A stretch of DNA of 41,634 nucleotides from Prosthecobacter debontii (GTDB lineage: Bacteria; Verrucomicrobiota; Verrucomicrobiia; Verrucomicrobiales; Verrucomicrobiaceae), in contig CAMBPS010000025.1 in NCBI GenBank assembly GCA_945869675.1, positions 1 to 41,634 of the forward strand, given 5' to 3'. Positions 1-8,300 of the stretch are shown one piece after another. How positions within the stretch are numbered: position 1 is the stretch's first letter; each line of letters opens with the position of its first letter. The notes under the pieces were generated by a model that worked only from the letters and a program-made list of their open reading frames with translations, was not told the origin of the DNA and did not search any database. The position numbers were made by a program, and so were the translations under genes.

Positions 1-666
1 GACGGCTCCGCCGGCGAAGGTGTCGCGGCTGCTGGCTTTGTGGGTGAGCTCGACGCGTTCGCCGACATTGGCAAAGACAACGGTGTGATCGCCGACGACG
101 TCGCCGCCACGGATGGCGTGCACGCCGATTTCTTTGGGGGTGCGGGCACCGACATCGCCAAATCGGCCATGGCGGCAGTCGCTGTCATACTCGAGACCAC
201 GCACGTCGGCGAGAATCTCGACGAGGGTGCGAGCGGTGCCGCTGGGGCTATCTTTTTTTAGGCGATGATGCATCTCCAGCACTTCGAGGTCGAAGTCGGG
301 GCCGAGCAGCTCGGCCGCTTTTCGGGTTAGCCAGAAGAGGGTATTGACTCCGACGCTGAAATTTGAAGCAAAGACGATGGGCAGTGTTTTGGCAGCCTCT
401 TTAATACGGGCCAGTTCATCGGCTGTGTGGCCGGTGGTGCCGATGACGAGGCTTTTGCCCAGCTTCAGACATTCGCTGATCAGCTCATCCGTAAAGTGGT
501 GGGAGGAGAAGTCGATCACGCAGTCGCTCAGGGCTAGCGCTGCAGAGAGGGAATCGCCGACGTCGATACCCGCACCGACGGTGACGCCTTGTGCATCCGC
601 TGCTGCGATGACGGCCTGTCCCATGCGGCCTTTGCAGCCAGTCACTAATAATTTGAAGTCGCTCAT
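1..666 (-). CDS. dapB: 4-hydroxy-tetrahydrodipicolinate reductase, C-terminus cut by window edge
   Basis: DapB reduces the dihydrodipicolinate-pathway intermediate with NAD(P)H in lysine and meso-diaminopimelate synthesis in the cytoplasm. The frame is open for 222 codons from ATG at 666 to base 1, so roughly the last 30 residues lie outside the window. The Rossmann nucleotide loop GCKGRMG is at residues 10-16. The family active-site motif EMHHRLKKDSPSGTA is at about 131-145, with H133 and K137 matching the catalytic His and Lys of E. coli DapB. The sequence HKASSRDTFAGGAV close to the edge is also typical. It is read divergently from nothing on its right: the next gene, an M23 peptidase, is on the same strand 75 bp upstream of its start and could share a transcript. 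Identification is firm; only the end is unseen. Confidence 0.95.
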   Translation of the reverse strand, partial: MSDFKLLVTGCKGRMGQAVIAAADAQGVTVGAGIDVGDSLSAALALSDCVIDFSSHHFTDELISECLKLGKSLVIGTTGHTADELARIKEAAKTLPIVFASNFSVGVNTLFWLTRKAAELLGPDFDLEVLEMHHRLKKDSPSGTARTLVEILADVRGLEYDSDCRHGRFGDVGARTPKEIGVHAIRGGDVVGDHTVVFANVGERVELTHKASSRDTFAGGAV

Positions 667-741
667 AAAAAGAAGAGGTCCATTCTGGACAGTTCAAGCG
701 CAGGTGCAAGCTCGGCGGTAAAAGGACTGCCTGAGCGGCGG

Positions 742-1413
742 TTAGGGACTGCTCGGGGTAGGCAGGGTCGGCGGTGGATTCAGCAGATCATCGGCGGCAC
801 CGCGATACTGAGCCAGAAAGCGCTCTGGCGAAATCCGGTTCAAGGGTGCATCGGCATAGCCGACACTGGGATTGATGTAGGGGCCTTCGCGAATTTCGAA
901 GTGCAGATGCGCTAAGTATTGACCCTCCGCATTTCCGACCGTGCCGATCTTTTCCCCGCGCTGAACGAGTTGTTCAGGCTTTACGTGAAGCTCATCTAAA
1001 TGGGCATAAACCGTTTGGATGACGTGGATTTTTTCTGGGGTCTCTTGATCGGGCACGCGATGGGCTAGAATGATCATTTTTCCCCAACTCGGCGCCGGAG
1101 TGCCTGCATAGACGACACGGCCAAAGCCAGCGGCAAACACGGAATCTCCGAGATCTGAGTTCAGTCCGCCGATGCCATTCAGATCGTCTCCTAGGTGGCG
1201 ATTCAGGCGGAAGGGCTGCGCATTGTAGGTCAGCGCGCCGTGCTCGCTGCCCATCGGCTGATCAAAGCGCACAGCTAGAGGTAGCCGCGCAATGTCCAGT
1301 GGACTGAGGCGCAGAAACGCTGGGTCAAAGGGGCGGGGAGATGGACTCCAAGTCAGGGCAAAAATGAGTGCAATCAACATGCCAAAATAGGTCAGCTTCC
1401 AGAGAGGTTTCAT
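742..1413 (-). CDS. M23-family (LytM/lysostaphin-like) metallopeptidase, membrane anchored
   Basis: This is a 223-residue zinc peptidase of family M23, which cuts peptidoglycan cross-bridges or acts as a LytM regulator in the periplasm. A short basic N-terminus followed by a hydrophobic stretch (about residues 6-22) looks like a signal anchor or signal peptide. The zinc/catalytic pattern is visible: H73 and D77 in NRHLGDDLNG, H138 in TVYAHLDE, and the HLHFEI motif with H169 and H171. VQRGEKIGTVGNAEG, just before HLHF, is a classic M23 stretch. The region after the metal site (PYINPSVGY) is typical, and the C-terminus is a Pro/Ser-rich tail. All metal ligands are present, so activity is expected; the substrate bond is unknown. 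It lies upstream of dapB on the same strand. Confidence 0.88.
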   Translation of the reverse strand: MKPLWKLTYFGMLIALIFALTWSPSPRPFDPAFLRLSPLDIARLPLAVRFDQPMGSEHGALTYNAQPFRLNRHLGDDLNGIGGLNSDLGDSVFAAGFGRVVYAGTPAPSWGKMIILAHRVPDQETPEKIHVIQTVYAHLDELHVKPEQLVQRGEKIGTVGNAEGQYLAHLHFEIREGPYINPSVGYADAPLNRISPERFLAQYRGAADDLLNPPPTLPTPSSP

Positions 1414-1705
1414 GTTTTTGGCGATCAGCTCTGCCTTAGCTCGGCGGATGGGAGTTCATTATAGTGAAATCTGGATTTTGTCCTGGGATGCGAAAGCTGT
1501 TCTGTTGCTCTGAAAAAGTAACCGTATCAGCCTCACTCACCTTGAGATGAGTCAGCGCTTCCTTGCGAGGGACGATGCCCTGCTGAAGGAGTCGCCGATC
1601 TTGCGGGCTTTGAGTTCGATGACGATGCTTAAAGTTTGGCCAAAGATGTGATCACATGCAAGAGTCGGCTTTTCTTTTGAATGCGCAGGAATAGGCTGGC
1701 CTAGG

Positions 1706-2338
1706 ATGACTAAATCTGGCATTTGTGTCGTGCAAATGTTGTTCTACGCGATCTTTTTCATCCTCCTGATGGCCCAGGTTTCGGGAGGGCTGGCGCAGGA
1801 GCTACAGGCAGTGGGGGACCTGCGCGATAAAGATGGGGAGATACCGAAGGCTAAGCTCTGGGTATCGCCTTGTGAGGAACTCTGCGCGAACCTGATCGCG
1901 GCAATCCAGCGTGAGCCCGCCATGTTGGAGATGCGGCTGGAGGATGCGTTGGTGATGCAGGAATCTTGCGCTGCAGAGCTGGTTAGCGCGGCCAAATATG
2001 CCGTCAGAGATAACCCGAGCCAAGTGAGCCTCATTTTGAGAACTGCTTTCAAGTTAGCGCCTCATAGAGCTGTAACTATCCGTGCCGCCCCTGCCTACCA
2101 GCGCCTAGTTTTGCCTAGGCCTGTGGTGCAGGAAGAAGTGCGTCGTGCTGAGCTGCCTGTGGGTCAGACGTTTCACAAACAAGATAAAGCACGTCTCGCC
2201 GCTGAACTTGGCGATAGCAGCTCTCGGCTAGAAATACGTCGCGCAATTCTGCCTGAGTTGAGATCTGAGTTTGAAGTGCGCCGCGCTGAACTTCCCTCAG
2301 GTCCCAGGCTTCAGCTAAAAACGAATAAAGGGCGCTGA
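1706..2338 (+). CDS. secreted protein of unknown function with three [V/I]RRAxLP repeats
   Basis: I do not recognise this 210-residue protein. A hydrophobic segment at about residues 9-30 ending in GGLAQE looks like a signal peptide, so export is likely. Residues 50-125 form a predicted helical region with three cysteines (C56, C60, C88). The C-terminal third carries a repeated motif: VRRAELP at 145-151, IRRAILP at 177-183 and VRRAELP at 191-197, each preceded by an acidic E[EFL]-type pair. The protein ends in a basic tail. It sits alone between the divergent M23 gene and the convergent trpB (22 bp beyond its stop), with 292 bp of unassigned DNA in front. The ATG at 1706 is followed closely by the signal sequence, which favours that start. 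Possible roles are binding to a partner or the cell surface through the basic repeats, but this is only inference. Confidence 0.6.
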   Translation: MTKSGICVVQMLFYAIFFILLMAQVSGGLAQELQAVGDLRDKDGEIPKAKLWVSPCEELCANLIAAIQREPAMLEMRLEDALVMQESCAAELVSAAKYAVRDNPSQVSLILRTAFKLAPHRAVTIRAAPAYQRLVLPRPVVQEEVRRAELPVGQTFHKQDKARLAAELGDSSSRLEIRRAILPELRSEFEVRRAELPSGPRLQLKTNKGR

Positions 2339-2360
2339 AGCCGCGTTTCAGTTAGCTGAC

Positions 2361-3584
2361 TTAAAACTTCAGTTCCTCCTTCAAAATCATCCTAGCGGCC
2401 TGGGCCACGTCTTTGTCGCCGCGACCGGATAGATTGACGATGATGACTTGGTCCTTGCCCATGGTTGGGGCGACTTTGGTGACTTCAGCGATGGCGTGGC
2501 TGCTTTCTAAGGCTGGGATGATGCCTTCGATCTGAGAGAGATCCTGGAATCCAGCGAGCGCTTCGTCATCGGTAGCGTAGTGATACTCCACGCGCTTCAT
2601 ATCGTGCAGCCAGGCGTGCTCGGGGCCGATAGCGGCGTAGTCGAGACCTGCGCTGACGCTGTGGGTGAGCTCGATCTGGCCGTCGTCATTGGCTAAAAGC
2701 CAAGTCTTGGTGCCTTGAAGAACGCCAAGGCGACCGCCCTGGAAGCGGGCGGCGTGGCGCTCAGGGACAATGCCGTCACCACCAGCTTCCACGCCGATCA
2801 TGCGCACATTGGGGTCTTGGAGAAACGGGTGGAAAAGGCCGATGGAATTGCTGCCACCGCCGACACAGGCGACGAGTAGATCAGGCAGTTTACCCTCGCG
2901 CTCCAGAATTTGCTGGCGCGACTCCACCCCGATGATGCGGTGGAAGTCCCGCACGATCATGGGAAAGGGGTGTGAACCAAGAGCGCTGCCAAGGATGTAG
3001 TGGGTGCTGTGGACATTGGTCACCCAGTCACGCATGGCCTCATTGACGGCCTCTTTTAAAGTTGCCTGACCAGCCGTGACGGCCACCACTTTGGCTCCGA
3101 GAAATTTCATGCGCGCCACATTCAGCGCCTGGCGCTCCATATCGACCTGTCCCATATAAATGGTGCAATCGAGTCCAAAGCGCGCGCAGACTGTGGCCGT
3201 GGCCACTCCATGCTGGCCAGCGCCAGTTTCAGCGATGATGCGTTGTTTCCCCAAACGCTGAGCGAGTAGTGCCTGACCTAGGGCGTTGTTGATTTTATGG
3301 GCACCTGTATGCAGTAGATCTTCACGTTTCAGATAAATTCGGGCACCACCGAGTTTTTGCGTCCAGCGTTCGGCAAAATAGAGCGGTGTCGGGCGTCCGA
3401 CGTATTCATGCAGCAGACGATTCAGCTCCGTTTGAAAAAGCGGATCGGCTTTGGCGCGCTCGTATTCTTCAGCCAGTTCATTCAATGCCGACATGAGTGT
3501 TTCTGGCACAAACATGCCTCCGTAGCGACCAAAGTGGCCGTGTTTGTCGGGCATTACAGGTAGAGGAGCAGCAGTAGCGGTCAT
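2361..3584 (-). CDS. trpB: tryptophan synthase beta chain
   Basis: TrpB condenses indole with L-serine to make L-tryptophan, using PLP, normally in an alpha2-beta2 complex with TrpA. The 407-residue length is normal. The PLP lysine is K97 in [13 protein letters not shown], the catalytic glutamate is E119 in ETGAGQHG, and the phosphate-binding loop GGGSNSIG is at 242-249. The N-terminal [16 protein letters not shown] is the usual TrpB1 opening, so this is the canonical type rather than TrpB2. No trpA or other trp gene is adjacent, so the pathway genes must be scattered in this genome. It is convergent with the small secreted-protein gene and divergent from the CvpA-like gene, with a 69-bp shared upstream region. 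Confidence 0.97.
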   Translation of the reverse strand: MTATAAPLPVMPDKHGHFGRYGGMFVPETLMSALNELAEEYERAKADPLFQTELNRLLHEYVGRPTPLYFAERWTQKLGGARIYLKREDLLHTGAHKINNALGQALLAQRLGKQRIIAETGAGQHGVATATVCARFGLDCTIYMGQVDMERQALNVARMKFLGAKVVAVTAGQATLKEAVNEAMRDWVTNVHSTHYILGSALGSHPFPMIVRDFHRIIGVESRQQILEREGKLPDLLVACVGGGSNSIGLFHPFLQDPNVRMIGVEAGGDGIVPERHAARFQGGRLGVLQGTKTWLLANDDGQIELTHSVSAGLDYAAIGPEHAWLHDMKRVEYHYATDDEALAGFQDLSQIEGIIPALESSHAIAEVTKVAPTMGKDQVIIVNLSGRGDKDVAQAARMILKEELKF

Positions 3585-3653
3585 GTCGAGAGGGTTATCT
3601 AGAACAGAATACGCCGGAAGGCAACGCTAGGACACAAACGGCTTGCACGATTG

Positions 3654-4562
3654 ATGTCGTGCCCTTTTGGTAGCGACCGAATGGAGATCCTCGCCCTCAA
3701 TCTGCCTGACCTAGGCGGCACTTTGGAAAGTGCTCAGCGTTTTGTGGGCGGCCAAGGCCTAAGCGCATGGGGCATGGTCATCGTAGCCTTTCTGGCTGGG
3801 CTAGCTGTAGCCCGTGGCATCGTGGGGCAGATTCTCACGATGATCAGTCTGAGTCTCTCGGTGCTGGCTGCCATGTATGTCTTCCGGCACCGGACAGAGC
3901 TTTTTGGTGCCTATGCTCAGAACATAAGCACGGACACTTTACTCATGCTGTCAGGCGGTGTCGGGTTATTGAGCTTTTTTTTAGTCAAAGGTTTGGTCAA
4001 TTTTGCGGCGGGTTTGGGACTGCTTTCATTCTTGGCCAGCATGACGGGCTGGAAGGCAGGAATCCTCAGTCTGTTGCCGTCTGGGGTCTTTGTCTGGCTT
4101 TCCACCACGGTGCTGCGCCTTGTTGGCAGCGTTTATGGTTTGGAAAATGCGTCTATTGACCAATTGGGACGCGGCGCCAAGAGTGATCTCGGCGCATGGA
4201 TTGAAGAGATGTCGCAAAAGATCGACCGGACCTCCATCGGAAAGATCACCGAGCAACTGGACCCCTACGATGTCCGTGCTACGGCGAATCTGTCGCGGCT
4301 GCTCATACTCTGGCCGGATGGCCGTGTCTGGCAGCAGCTCGCGGCGCGCGGACCTGAGACCGTGAACGTTCTGAATCATCCTGCAATCATTGCTCTTGGA
4401 GCTGATGAAAAGGTTAGGCAGGCCATTGGGCAGCAAGATTTTGCCGGCTTAATGCAACTTCCGCAGGTGGAAGGAGCCGCCTCGAATCCGGAGCTGGAGC
4501 CGTTCTTTAAAGGTCTAGCTCTAGAGAAGGCCATGGACAGCATCGTTTACCAGAGACGTTAA
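3654..4562 (+). CDS. CvpA-like integral membrane protein
   Basis: This protein of about 300 residues has a hydrophobic N-terminal half and a soluble C-terminal half. Four candidate membrane segments can be seen at about residues 35-60, 60-80, 95-125 and 135-165. The order of short helices, with GLAVARGIVGQ in the first loop and a final SVYGLENASIDQLGRGAKSD-like loop, resembles the CvpA family, which has been linked to colicin V production and envelope functions. The C-terminal 140 residues (about 170-302) are soluble, helical and not recognisable; they extend past the usual CvpA length. An ATG at 3681 (MEILALNLPD) is an equally plausible start. The next gene, an ABC exporter, begins 54 bp downstream on the same strand, suggesting co-transcription and a shared envelope role. 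Family assignment is tentative. Confidence 0.5.
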   Translation: MSCPFGSDRMEILALNLPDLGGTLESAQRFVGGQGLSAWGMVIVAFLAGLAVARGIVGQILTMISLSLSVLAAMYVFRHRTELFGAYAQNISTDTLLMLSGGVGLLSFFLVKGLVNFAAGLGLLSFLASMTGWKAGILSLLPSGVFVWLSTTVLRLVGSVYGLENASIDQLGRGAKSDLGAWIEEMSQKIDRTSIGKITEQLDPYDVRATANLSRLLILWPDGRVWQQLAARGPETVNVLNHPAIIALGADEKVRQAIGQQDFAGLMQLPQVEGAASNPELEPFFKGLALEKAMDSIVYQRR

Positions 4563-4616
4563 TCACCCAATCGATGGATGGCTCGGGTCGCTCATGCGTC
4601 AGAAAACGTTCCCCCT

Positions 4617-6356
4617 ATGTCTGAAAAAGTCATACCCTTGACCGTCACCTCGCGTCGCCTACTTCAATTTGCTTACGCGCATTGGCGAATGGCACTATTG
4701 CAGCTCACGCTTGCCCTGCTAGGCACCAGTCTGATCATTGTCTTTCCAGGCGTGGTGCAGTGGTTTGTCGATGACATTATTCCAAACAAAGACATTCCCG
4801 GCATCTGGCGTGCCGGGGCACTGGCCTGCGGAGCTTTTTTTCTGCGAGAGCTTCTATTTTATGCGCGCACTAGGGTAAACAGTATCTTTGAGCAGCGTAT
4901 GATCTTTGACCTGCGTGGGCAACTTCACCGGAAGATTGCTAGGCTGCCACTAGCATGGTTCGATAAACAAAGCACGGGTGATATTCTGACGCGTATGGCG
5001 GATGATGTGCCTGCCACACAGAGGGTGATTTTGGAAAGCATTGAGCAGGGTTTTACCTCCGTCCTTCAGATCATCATCGCAGGAGTCGTCATGTTTTATA
5101 CAAATCCTCAATTTGCGTTGATCGTCATGATCCCCACGCCGTTCATTGCTGCTGGCGGTTGGCTCTTTGCGCGCTGGATCGCACCGCGGGCCAAGATAGC
5201 CCGGGAAGCCAGTAGCCACTTGAACTCACAGCTTCATGATACCATCACGGGCATTCGCCAGGTGAAAAGCTACACGGCCGAAGATACCAAGCAGGAGGAC
5301 TTTAATGTGGCCAGCCATACCCTGCGTCGCTCGCAACAGCGGCTGATGACGGCCTGGGCAGTGTATAATCCGTTGATGGGATTTTTTGGCAGCTTTGGTC
5401 TGGTATTGCTTTTATGCATGGGCGCTTACGGTGCCATTCAAGGACAAATCACGACAGGGGAGTTGTTTAAATTCATCTTTCTGCTCGGCTTTTTCTTTGA
5501 GCCAATCGCCCGTCTTCATGGGGTGAATCAGACTATCGTGACTGGCTTAGCCAGTGCGGAGCGTGTCTTTAAAGTGCTGGATCAGGAAGGTGAAGAAGAT
5601 CTGGAGAAAGGCCTCGTGCTGCTGCGCGCGAAAGGTGCCATTGAGTTCCGCGATGTGACCTTTGGCTACAACCCAGAAAAGCCCGTTGTTCAGGGCCTCA
5701 ATCTGCAAGTGTTGCCAAAGCAAACGGTAGCTATCGTGGGTGCGACAGGGTCTGGGAAGTCCACCCTGTTTCAGTTGCTCACGCGTTTTTATGATCCGCA
5801 GTCCGGTAGTATCACGCTGGATGACCATGTGATTACCGATTACAGTCGGGTGTCTCTGCGTGACTCTTTGGCCTATGTGACACAGGATGCATTCTTGTTT
5901 GCTGGAACGGTCCGGGATAATCTGCGTCTCGGTAATGCTGCTGCTAACGACGAGCAGATGTGGCAGGCCCTGGATCAAGCCTGTGCCGCCGAGTTTGTAC
6001 TGCGCAATCCAAGTGGCCTCGATGCCCAGGTCGGTGAGCGCGGCGTGATGCTCAGTGGCGGGGAACGGCAGCGTATTGCTATGGCCCGTGCTTTTCTCAA
6101 AGATGCTCCCATCCTTCTCCTAGATGAGGCCACAAGTGCCGTGGATACCAAGTCTGAGAAGTTGATCCAGCAAGCCCTGGAAAAACTTCGCCAAGACCGC
6201 ACCTGTCTTGTGATTGCTCACCGCTTAAGCACGGTGGTCAGTGCTGACGCGATTTACGTCATGCGTCAAGGTGTGGTTTTGGCGCATGGTCGTCATGAAG
6301 AACTCATCCAAAATTGTCCTTATTATCGTGAGCTAGCTAGCCTAGCACTTCTGTAA
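4617..6356 (+). CDS. ABC exporter, fused permease and ATPase (MsbA/lipid-type)
   Basis: This is a half-transporter of about 579 residues that would act as a homodimer in the inner membrane. An N-terminal six-helix type-IV exporter domain (about 20-310) is followed by a nucleotide-binding domain (about 330-579). The ATPase motifs are complete: Walker A GATGSGKST near residue 375, a Q-loop in YVTQDAFLFAG, the signature LSGGERQRIAMARAF near 479, Walker B ILLLDEATSAVD near 500 and the H-loop IAHRLST near 532. The EQRMIFDLRGQLHRKI region is a typical coupling-helix segment. The overall pattern is that of the MsbA/lipid-A and multidrug exporter group, but the substrate cannot be read from sequence. 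I chose ATG 4617 (MSEKVIPLT); an in-frame ATG at 4578 would add 13 residues with no recognisable feature. Confidence 0.92.
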   Translation: MSEKVIPLTVTSRRLLQFAYAHWRMALLQLTLALLGTSLIIVFPGVVQWFVDDIIPNKDIPGIWRAGALACGAFFLRELLFYARTRVNSIFEQRMIFDLRGQLHRKIARLPLAWFDKQSTGDILTRMADDVPATQRVILESIEQGFTSVLQIIIAGVVMFYTNPQFALIVMIPTPFIAAGGWLFARWIAPRAKIAREASSHLNSQLHDTITGIRQVKSYTAEDTKQEDFNVASHTLRRSQQRLMTAWAVYNPLMGFFGSFGLVLLLCMGAYGAIQGQITTGELFKFIFLLGFFFEPIARLHGVNQTIVTGLASAERVFKVLDQEGEEDLEKGLVLLRAKGAIEFRDVTFGYNPEKPVVQGLNLQVLPKQTVAIVGATGSGKSTLFQLLTRFYDPQSGSITLDDHVITDYSRVSLRDSLAYVTQDAFLFAGTVRDNLRLGNAAANDEQMWQALDQACAAEFVLRNPSGLDAQVGERGVMLSGGERQRIAMARAFLKDAPILLLDEATSAVDTKSEKLIQQALEKLRQDRTCLVIAHRLSTVVSADAIYVMRQGVVLAHGRHEELIQNCPYYRELASLALL

Positions 6357-6418
6357 CCGATGGGTTTGGGACACTCTGTGATTGCAGTGCTCAGAATGCC
6401 ACACTAAATCACATCATC

Positions 6419-6721
6419 ATGCCTGATACGTCACATCCTCTCGAGCAACTCCGCCAAGAAGCCTGGATTGGCGATGCGGTCCTGGAACTCTATGTGCGCA
6501 GTTATGTCCTGCGTGAGGTTGGTATTGTGGATGCTGCCATGAAGACGCGTTTTACCTGCAATCAGTTTCTCAACTGCTTCGGCAACCCTACCAAGGTGGA
6601 GGCAGACATTGGTTTGGTCTATGAGCGGCAAGGCCTAGAGGCAGCCTTTTCATGGATTCGAGAGCATCTTGAGCCTCTCTTCAAGAAGCAAGAATCCAAG
6701 CGAATTCCCGCGCGGAGGTAA
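6419..6721 (+). CDS. very small RNase III-like protein (Mini-RNase III type)
   Basis: The 100-residue protein matches a stripped-down RNase III catalytic domain without a dsRNA-binding domain. The motif WIGDAVLELYVRSYVL at residues 16-31 corresponds to the family's F-L-G-D-A-V-L helix, with D19 as the metal-binding acid. KVEADIGLVYERQG at 59-72 corresponds to the FEALIGAxYLxxG helix, with E61 as the second key acid. Mini-RNase III (MrnC) processes 23S rRNA ends in Firmicutes and plants; by analogy this may act on structured RNA. At 100 residues it is shorter than MrnC, the loss being between the two motifs. The ATG at 6419 follows the ABC exporter by 62 bp on the same strand. It might instead be a non-catalytic RNase III-fold protein. 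Confidence 0.65.
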   Translation: MPDTSHPLEQLRQEAWIGDAVLELYVRSYVLREVGIVDAAMKTRFTCNQFLNCFGNPTKVEADIGLVYERQGLEAAFSWIREHLEPLFKKQESKRIPARR

Positions 6722-6785
6722 AGGTTCGCTTGCTGAAATCTAAAGATAATTTGATACACTCAATGCTTGTCGGGATTTTTGATTG

Positions 6786-8300
6786 ATGTCTGCTTTTCAC
6801 CTGCAAGATCTTTTAGTTCAAGCTGCCGCTCAGTTTCCAGAGCGGACGTTTTTGTTTCAGAATGAGATTGTTATCACCTATGCACAGGCGGCGCGTAAGG
6901 TGGATCATCTTGCTTCTGGGATGCTGGCCCGAGGTGTTCGTGCTGGGGATCGGATCCTGATAGTGATGGAGAATCGGGTGGAACTCCCACTTCTGACGTT
7001 GGCAGCGATTCGGATTGGCGCGGTTTTTTCTGTGCTGACGGCGCAGATCACGGCGGAGTCATTTCAGCGTATTGTCGGTCAGTGTGAGCCTGCTTTGGTT
7101 GTCCTCGAGGCTCGCCGACCAGAACTTCGGGAGGGCTTGCAGGCGGCGGTTGTTTGGCTGGATGGTGAGCCTGCGGCGCGCGACCATTCCTACGAGGCAT
7201 TCGAGCAGGGCGAACGGACAGAAATTCCTCTTTCTGGTGGCGGAGATGCGTTGGCCTTTCTTGTGTTCACTTCTGGATCAACTGGGATGCCACGCGGGGT
7301 CATGTTGAGTCATGCAAATGTCGGCTTTGTGACGAAGGCGATCATGCAGAGACTGAATTATCAAGAGACAGATCGTCTGGCGCTACTGTTACCGATGTCT
7401 TTTGACTACGGCTTCTATCAAATTTTTTATGCGCTGATGTCTGGTTGCGCTGTGTTTATCGGCCGCCCTGAGATGGTTGGTCCGGAGCTGCCGCGCATCC
7501 TAGCGCGGCACGAGATCACCATCGTTCCAGGTGTGCCCACGCTCTTTGCAGGCTTGATTAAAATGCAGTCCTATCGTCCTGCGATGCTGCCGCATTTGCG
7601 CTTGCTGACCAATACGGGAGATCATCTGCCCTTGCCGCACATCCGTCAGCTTCAACAGCTCTTTGCTGCTGCGCGGATCTTCCCGATGTATGGTCTCACT
7701 GAATGTAAGCGGGTTTCGATTCTACTGCCGGAGGAGATCGATGCTCATGAAAACAGCGTGGGTTGTGCGCTGGATGGCACTGAAGTCTGGGCGGAGTCGC
7801 CGGAAGGTCAACGATTACCGCCTGGAGAGGTAGGTGAGTTCATGGTTAGTGGCCCCAATGTCAGTCTTGGCTATTGGCGAGCGCCTGAAGAGACGTCCAA
7901 ACGTTATCGCACCTTAGCAAACGGCAGTCGTCTGCTAGCAACGGGCGATTATGGTGCTGTCGATGCAGAGGGCTTTTTGCATTTCCATGCGCGCAGTGAT
8001 TTCATGATCAAACATCGCGGCCATAGGATGAGCCCCGTAGAGATCGAGGAGGCGGCTTGCCGATCCCCACGGATTACTGCGGCTGGTTGCATCAAGGACG
8101 AGACCCAAAACACACTTTGTCTGTTCCTCGCTTGCCATGGAGATCAGCCAGATGACGCTGCGCTGTTCACAGAGTTAGCCCAGCACTTGGAGCGTGCAAA
8201 ACTGCCGGATCGTCTCATCTATCTTGCTGAATTACCGCGCACAGCGAACCAAAAGGTAGATCGTAAAGCCCTGCGCGCCCTTCTCACTCAAGAGGCATGA
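6786..8300 (+). CDS. AMP-forming acyl/amino-acid:carrier ligase (ANL superfamily)
   Basis: ANL enzymes activate a carboxylic acid as its adenylate and load it onto CoA or a carrier-protein phosphopantetheine. This 504-residue protein has the core motifs: FTSGSTGMPRGVMLSHANV near 161-179 (P-loop), MYGLTECKR (A5-type), the adenine/ribose motif LLATGDYGAVDAEGFLHF with the hinge DFMIKHRGHRMSPVEIE, and a C-terminal PRTANQKVDRKALR that supplies the A10 catalytic lysine. Its best family match by memory is the acyl-CoA ligase found in exosortase-A-associated EPS loci. The following PLP decarboxylase starts inside its stop codon (ATGA overlap), and a carrier protein follows that, so the ligase most likely charges that carrier. 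The substrate is unknown. ATG 6786 is preferred; a TTG codon sits just in front of it. Confidence 0.85.
   Translation: MSAFHLQDLLVQAAAQFPERTFLFQNEIVITYAQAARKVDHLASGMLARGVRAGDRILIVMENRVELPLLTLAAIRIGAVFSVLTAQITAESFQRIVGQCEPALVVLEARRPELREGLQAAVVWLDGEPAARDHSYEAFEQGERTEIPLSGGGDALAFLVFTSGSTGMPRGVMLSHANVGFVTKAIMQRLNYQETDRLALLLPMSFDYGFYQIFYALMSGCAVFIGRPEMVGPELPRILARHEITIVPGVPTLFAGLIKMQSYRPAMLPHLRLLTNTGDHLPLPHIRQLQQLFAAARIFPMYGLTECKRVSILLPEEIDAHENSVGCALDGTEVWAESPEGQRLPPGEVGEFMVSGPNVSLGYWRAPEETSKRYRTLANGSRLLATGDYGAVDAEGFLHFHARSDFMIKHRGHRMSPVEIEEAACRSPRITAAGCIKDETQNTLCLFLACHGDQPDDAALFTELAQHLERAKLPDRLIYLAELPRTANQKVDRKALRALLTQEA

Noticed and set aside
344..721. Plus-strand open frame across dapB
   Set aside because: It lies wholly antisense to well-conserved dapB sequence, lacks a ribosome-binding site and has no family features.
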